Assembly (NCBI GenBank): GCA_017453085.1
Contig: JAFTKV010000098.1
Span: 1-7,613 of the forward strand
Length of the DNA stretch: 7,613 bases
Direction of reading: 5' to 3'
Source: Clostridia bacterium
Lineage (GTDB): Bacteria > Bacillota > Clostridia > Oscillospirales > CAG-272
Part shown: positions 4,338-7,613 of the stretch, one piece after another
Position numbering within the stretch: the stretch's first letter is position 1
How the letters are laid out: each line of letters begins with the position of its first letter
Translations under genes and position numbers: made by a program
The notes under the pieces: model-generated
What the model was told of the DNA's origin: nothing
The model's database searches: none
The model's input: only the letters and a program-made list of their open reading frames with translations

Positions 4338-6145
4338 TCGGTGCCTCCATCGCACTGTCCATCTCCGACATTCCGTGGAACGGTCCCATCGCAGGCGTTT
4401 ACATGGGACTTGTAAACGGCGAGATCGTTGTGAATCCCACCCAGGAGCAGCGCAAGGTCTCCGATCTGGAGCTGACCGTTGCAGGCTCTCACCAGAAGGT
4501 GGTTATGATCGAGGCAGGTGCCAACGAGGTCGAGGACGACGTTATGTTCGAGGCCATCATGAAGGCTCACGAGGAGATCAAGGAGCTGTGCACCTTCATC
4601 GACTCCATCGTTGCCGAGATCGGCAAGCCCAAGTTTGATTATCCCTCCGGCGATCTGGATCACGATATGTTCGACAAGATCTTCGCATTCTGCGAGGCTG
4701 ACGTGATGGCTGCACTGGATACCGACGACAAGAACGTTCGTGACGCTCGCATGGTTCCCGTAAAGGACGCTATTCTGGAGAAGTTCTCTGAAGAGTATCC
4801 CGAGCTGCCCACCATGATGGAGGAGCTGATCTACAAGATCCAGAAGAAGATCGTTCGTCGCTGGCTGCTGGTTGACAAGAAGCGTGTGGACGGCCGTTCT
4901 ATGGATCAGATCCGTCCTCTGTCCGCAGAGATCGACCTACTCCCTCGCGTACACGGCTCCGGTATGTTCACCCGTGGCCAGACCCAGGTTCTGACCATCG
5001 CAACTCTGGGTACTCTCTCTGATTCTCAGGAATTCGATACCATTGATGATATGACCTCCAAGCGTTATATGCATCACTACAATATGCCCGGCTACTCCAC
5101 CGGTGAGGCAAAGGCAATCCGTTCCCCCGGCCGTCGTGAGATCGGTCACGGCGCACTGGCTGAGCGTTCTCTCGTCCCCGTGCTCCCCTCCGTTGAGGAG
5201 TTCCCCTACGCTATGCGTCTGGTTTCCGAGGTTGTTTCCTCCAACGGTTCCACCTCTCAGGCATCTGTCTGCGGCTCCACTCTGGCGCTGATGGCAGCAG
5301 GCGTTCCGATCAAGGCTCCCGTTGCAGGTATCTCCTGCGGTCTGATCACCGCTGAGGACGGCTCTTGGGACACCATGATCGACATCCAGGGTCTGGAAGA
5401 CTTCTACGGCGATATGGACTTCAAGGTAGCAGGTACCAAGAAGGGCATTACCTCCATCCAGATGGACCTGAAGGTAGACGGTTTGACCCCCGCCATCATC
5501 AAAAAGGCATTCGAGCAGACCAAGGCAGGCCGTGAGTATATCATCGACGAGGTCATCCTGAAGGCGATCCCCGCTCCTCGTGCAGAGGTTGCTCCCACCG
5601 CTCCCAAGATGATCACCATCCACATCAATCCCGACAAGATCGGCGCAGTCATCGGTAAGGGCGGCGAGACCATTCGCAGACTGGTTGCAGAGACCGGTGC
5701 TACCATCGACATCGCTGACGACGATTCCGGCACCATCTACATTGCGGCTACCAACACCGCATCCGCAGACGCAGCCGTTCGTGAGATCGAGGCAATCTGC
5801 TTCGAGCCCGAGGTAGGTGCAACCTACACCGGCAAGGTTACCCGCATCATCCCCATCGGCGCATTCGTTGAGTTTGCTCCCGGCAAGGAAGGCATGTGCC
5901 ACATCAAGGATCTGTCCAACCGCTTCGTAGAAAAGGTTGAGGACGTGGTCAAGGAAGGCGACGAGCTGACCGTTAAGTTCATGGGCGTTGACGAAAAGGG
6001 TCGTTACAACCTGTCCGCTAAGGCACTGCTCCCTAAGCTCGAAGGCGAAGAGCGTCCTCCCCGCGCACCCCGTGAGCACCGCGAAGACCGTGGCGAGCGT
6101 CGCGAGCGTCGTGGCGACCGCCCCTTCGGCAGAAAGAATAGCTAA
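4295..6145 (+). CDS. pnp: PNPase C-terminal part, after the frameshift
   Basis: 616 residues from the first in-frame ATG; homology really begins at 4280. It carries the rest of the first RNase PH domain (EITAMIGASIALSISDIPWNGPI), the helical linker, the second RNase PH domain with FTRGQTQVL, GYSTGEAKAIRSPGRREIGHG and the catalytic-region GDMDFKVAG, then a KH domain with GKGGE at 5654-5668, an S1 domain from about 5811 (VGATYTGKVTRIIPIGAFVEF), and a basic Arg/Glu/Asp-rich tail of about 30 residues rich in RGE/RGD steps. The ATG at 4295 has no convincing ribosome site, so this frame is probably not translated independently. Confidence 0.75.
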   Translation: MAVDYDCSPEITAMIGASIALSISDIPWNGPIAGVYMGLVNGEIVVNPTQEQRKVSDLELTVAGSHQKVVMIEAGANEVEDDVMFEAIMKAHEEIKELCTFIDSIVAEIGKPKFDYPSGDLDHDMFDKIFAFCEADVMAALDTDDKNVRDARMVPVKDAILEKFSEEYPELPTMMEELIYKIQKKIVRRWLLVDKKRVDGRSMDQIRPLSAEIDLLPRVHGSGMFTRGQTQVLTIATLGTLSDSQEFDTIDDMTSKRYMHHYNMPGYSTGEAKAIRSPGRREIGHGALAERSLVPVLPSVEEFPYAMRLVSEVVSSNGSTSQASVCGSTLALMAAGVPIKAPVAGISCGLITAEDGSWDTMIDIQGLEDFYGDMDFKVAGTKKGITSIQMDLKVDGLTPAIIKKAFEQTKAGREYIIDEVILKAIPAPRAEVAPTAPKMITIHINPDKIGAVIGKGGETIRRLVAETGATIDIADDDSGTIYIAATNTASADAAVREIEAICFEPEVGATYTGKVTRIIPIGAFVEFAPGKEGMCHIKDLSNRFVEKVEDVVKEGDELTVKFMGVDEKGRYNLSAKALLPKLEGEERPPRAPREHREDRGERRERRGDRPFGRKNS

Positions 6146-6151
6146 GATTGA

Positions 6152-6166
6152 CCGGGCTCTGCCCGG
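6152..6166 (+). repeat. Small G/C hairpin after pnp
   Basis: CCGGGC-TCT-GCCCGG, six pairs, starts six bases after the pnp stop. No T-run follows it. It is the first of several hairpins stacked behind pnp. Confidence 0.55.
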
Positions 6167-6171
6167 GCCCG

Positions 6172-6220
6172 CCAAAGAACCTTCTTGAAAGAAGGTTCTT
6201 TGGAATCTCCAAGAACTTTT
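6172..6220 (+). repeat. Long inverted repeat with alternative terminator-like hairpin
   Basis: The strands 6172-6185 and 6190-6203 form a perfect 14-bp stem around TGAA (starting CCAAAGAACC). The right arm can instead pair downstream: GTTCTTTGG 6195-6203 with CCAAGAAC 6209-6216 (one bulged T), followed by TTTT at 6217-6220, which looks like a weak terminator. I associate this CCAAAGAACC/GGTTCTTTGG type of element with dispersed intergenic repeats in gut Clostridia, but only one copy is in this window, so repetition is not shown here. Confidence 0.6.
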
Positions 6221-6226
6221 ATAAAG

Positions 6227-6254
6227 CGCCGACGAGTACTCGTCGGCGTTTTTT
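6227..6254 (+). terminator. Intrinsic terminator of pnp
   Basis: A perfect 22-base palindrome (CGCCGACGA, loop GTAC, TCGTCGGCG; 6227-6248) is followed by six Ts at 6249-6254. This is the main stop for pnp and insulates the gene downstream. Confidence 0.92.
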
Positions 6255-6274
6255 GCAACAATTTTACAAATCTA

Positions 6275-6303
6275 TTGCAAAAGCAAAAATAATGTGATAC
6301 AAT
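6275..6303 (+). promoter_or_regulatory. Promoter of the TnpB-like gene
   Basis: TTGCAA at 6275-6280 and TACAAT at 6298-6303 are 17 bases apart, with a TG one base before the -10 (extended -10). The start near 6310 gives a short leader with an excellent ribosome site, AAAGGAGGG (6319-6327), ten bases before the ATG. Confidence 0.75.
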
Positions 6304-6337
6304 GTGTACAGTTATTACAAAGGAGGGACAATTCATA

Positions 6338-7613
6338 ATGAAAGAAACGAAAGAATGTTGTGTGTTGACTCTGCCTATGTATACAGAGCCGTGGCAAGAG
6401 CACATTCTCGAAAAGCGGTTTCGCATTATTGAGCATCTGAAGAATTCGCTGATTAGATTTGAATTGCGAAAATTAGGACAACTCAAACGCACCGCTCCGT
6501 ATCGGGAGCTGATGGCGAAGCTGGATACTGCAACCGAAAAAGAGAAAAAGGTTCTATTCCGGGAGCGCAGCAAGCTGCTTAGAGATGCGGGCTTTTCCGA
6601 ATACGCATTTTTAGATGATATAACCCCTATGCAAAAGCATTTTGTGGAGCATATTTATTCGCAAGTAGCCTACAAGGCTGCATCTGATGTATGGCGTGCA
6701 TTTGAAAAACACTTATTTGGTACTGGCACGCAAGTCAGCTATCATAAGCGGGGAACGCTGGAAAGTGTTGCGAATAAAAAACACGGCAACGGTATGAAAT
6801 ATGAGGATTCCGTATTTATTTGGACGGGCGGAAAGTGCGAGCATCAAATTAAATTGAAGATTGCCGTTGCCGAACCATCTACCGAGTATGAGAAGGAAAT
6901 GCTGACAAAGCCCATCAAATATTTGCGTGTGGTGCGGAAATGGATGAAAAACCGCTACAAATACTATCTCCAATTTGCTTTGGATGGTTCTGCCGTACAA
7001 AAGCCGCGCGCAGTTGGCTCGGGAAGAGTTGGAATTGATATTGGTACCCAAACGGTTGCCATTGTTTCGGCTGAAACAGTACAGCTTTTAGAGCTTGCAG
7101 ATCAAGTGAATCAGAATCACAAGAAAAAATGCGCTCTGCAACGGAAGTTGGATGCAAGCAAGCGTGCTACCAATTCCGAGAATTACAATCCTGACGGAAC
7201 GATCAAGCGTCCGACAAAGGGAAAACGGATGCAGTGGCACTATTCAGGGCATTATCGGAAGATGGCGGCAAAAGTGCGGGAATTGGAGCGAAAAAATGCG
7301 GCGATCCGAAAGTATCAGCACAATTGCCTTGCCAATGCAATATTGGCTATGGGTGATGAAGTTTATGTAGAAACGATGAGCTATAAAGGGTTGCAGCGAA
7401 GGGCAAAAGAAACCACGGTTGATGAGAAGGGACGTTATAAAAAGAAGAAACGTTTCGGCAAATCCCTCGCCAATAAAGCCCCTGCAATGTTTTTGAGCAT
7501 TCTCGATGTGAAGCTAAAAAGCATCGCAGGCACCGAACTGCATAAAGTCAACACCTATGAATACCGAGCCAGTCAATACGATCATACCTCTCAAGCTTAC
7601 CGCAAAAAAGAAC
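6338..7613 (+). CDS. TnpB-family RuvC-like nuclease (IS200/IS605-type accessory protein), 3' truncated by window edge
   Basis: The frame from ATG 6338 stays open for 425 codons and runs off the window. The N-terminal LTLPMYTEPWQEHILEKRF segment begins a helical, basic domain. VGIDIGTQTVAIVS (about 235-250) is the RuvC-I motif with its aspartate, and VYVETMSYKGLQRR (about 343-356) is RuvC-II with its glutamate. KSLANKAPAMFLSIL and NTYEYRASQYDHTSQAY follow, where canonical TnpB has a SxxCSxCG zinc finger; here the cysteines are absent (YDHTS). The third RuvC aspartate would lie outside the window. TnpB proteins are RNA-guided DNA nucleases that help IS200/IS605 elements persist, using a guide RNA from the element's 3' end. 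No TnpA transposase is visible upstream, so this may be a TnpB-only element. It has its own promoter behind the pnp terminators. Confidence 0.85.
   Translation, partial: MKETKECCVLTLPMYTEPWQEHILEKRFRIIEHLKNSLIRFELRKLGQLKRTAPYRELMAKLDTATEKEKKVLFRERSKLLRDAGFSEYAFLDDITPMQKHFVEHIYSQVAYKAASDVWRAFEKHLFGTGTQVSYHKRGTLESVANKKHGNGMKYEDSVFIWTGGKCEHQIKLKIAVAEPSTEYEKEMLTKPIKYLRVVRKWMKNRYKYYLQFALDGSAVQKPRAVGSGRVGIDIGTQTVAIVSAETVQLLELADQVNQNHKKKCALQRKLDASKRATNSENYNPDGTIKRPTKGKRMQWHYSGHYRKMAAKVRELERKNAAIRKYQHNCLANAILAMGDEVYVETMSYKGLQRRAKETTVDEKGRYKKKKRFGKSLANKAPAMFLSILDVKLKSIAGTELHKVNTYEYRASQYDHTSQAYRKKE

Larger units (their letters stand above)
3921..6145 (+). pseudogene. pnp: Polynucleotide phosphorylase gene interrupted by a one-base frameshift
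   Basis: Taken together, the two frames encode a complete PNPase of about 741 residues, close to the family's usual 700 or so. The enzyme degrades RNA 3' to 5' by phosphorolysis to nucleoside diphosphates and can add tails; it works as a trimer in the cytoplasm, often with degradosome partners. Frame 1 runs from 3921 through GCC at 4278-4280; the conserved continuation LTLTVMAVDYDCSPE then resumes at CTC 4280-4282. Adding one base in the C-run around 4278-4280 restores the frame. The start ATG has GAAAGGAAG at 3904-3912. Both halves are well conserved right up to the break, so a sequencing/assembly error or a very recent mutation is more likely than an old pseudogene. pnp is not strictly essential in many bacteria, so a real lesion cannot be excluded. 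Confidence 0.85.

Noticed and set aside
4937..6175. A 412-codon open frame on the - strand
   Set aside because: It is antisense to the highly conserved second half of pnp; the product (Gly/Asp/Leu/Cys-rich) reflects reversed PNPase codons.
1..7613. CRISPR array, tRNA or rRNA genes
   Set aside because: No regularly spaced direct repeats, cloverleaf-like pattern or rRNA-like conserved stretches were seen on either strand.

Overview
The window is about 7.6 kb of chromosome with every supported gene on the + strand. It reads like a Clostridia-class Firmicute, probably a gut Oscillospirales/Ruminococcaceae-type bacterium. The reasons are the rpsO-pnp order, strong AGGAG-type ribosome sites, TTGACA/TATAAT promoters, many small lipoproteins, and a TnpB-like gene with no zinc-finger cysteines of a kind I associate with Clostridia. 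The taxon is inferred, not proven.

Layout. 1-61: probable 3' end of an unidentified gene. 70-202: strong sigma70-type promoter and a leader with a 13-bp GNRA-capped hairpin. 203-571: small three-helix membrane protein. 611-3077: a tightly coupled three-gene operon in which each junction overlaps by ATGA: a cysteine-cluster/membrane-anchored protein with LxGx repeats, a short PflA-like radical SAM enzyme, and a lipoprotein. This operon is the best candidate for a little-described system; a plausible reading is a radical SAM maturase acting on its overlapping neighbour, but no substrate is shown. 3078-3418: intergenic DNA with an extended -10 promoter and an rpsO leader in which one TTCACCT segment can pair either with an upstream GGTGAA or with the rpsO Shine-Dalgarno sequence. 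3419-3685: rpsO (S15), then a clear terminator. 3718-3920: a long hairpin and a structured pnp leader closed by a 9-bp long-range stem. 3921-6145: pnp (polynucleotide phosphorylase), interrupted by a single-base frameshift near position 4280. 6152-6254: stacked hairpins ending in a perfect-palindrome terminator. 6338 to the window end: a TnpB-family RuvC nuclease with its own promoter, cut off by the window edge.

How the genes relate. rpsO and pnp form the usual translation/RNA-decay pair, each behind a structured leader that suggests post-transcriptional control. The radical SAM operon is a separate unit with its own -10 element. The TnpB-like gene sits directly behind the pnp terminators, where an insertion would do little harm.
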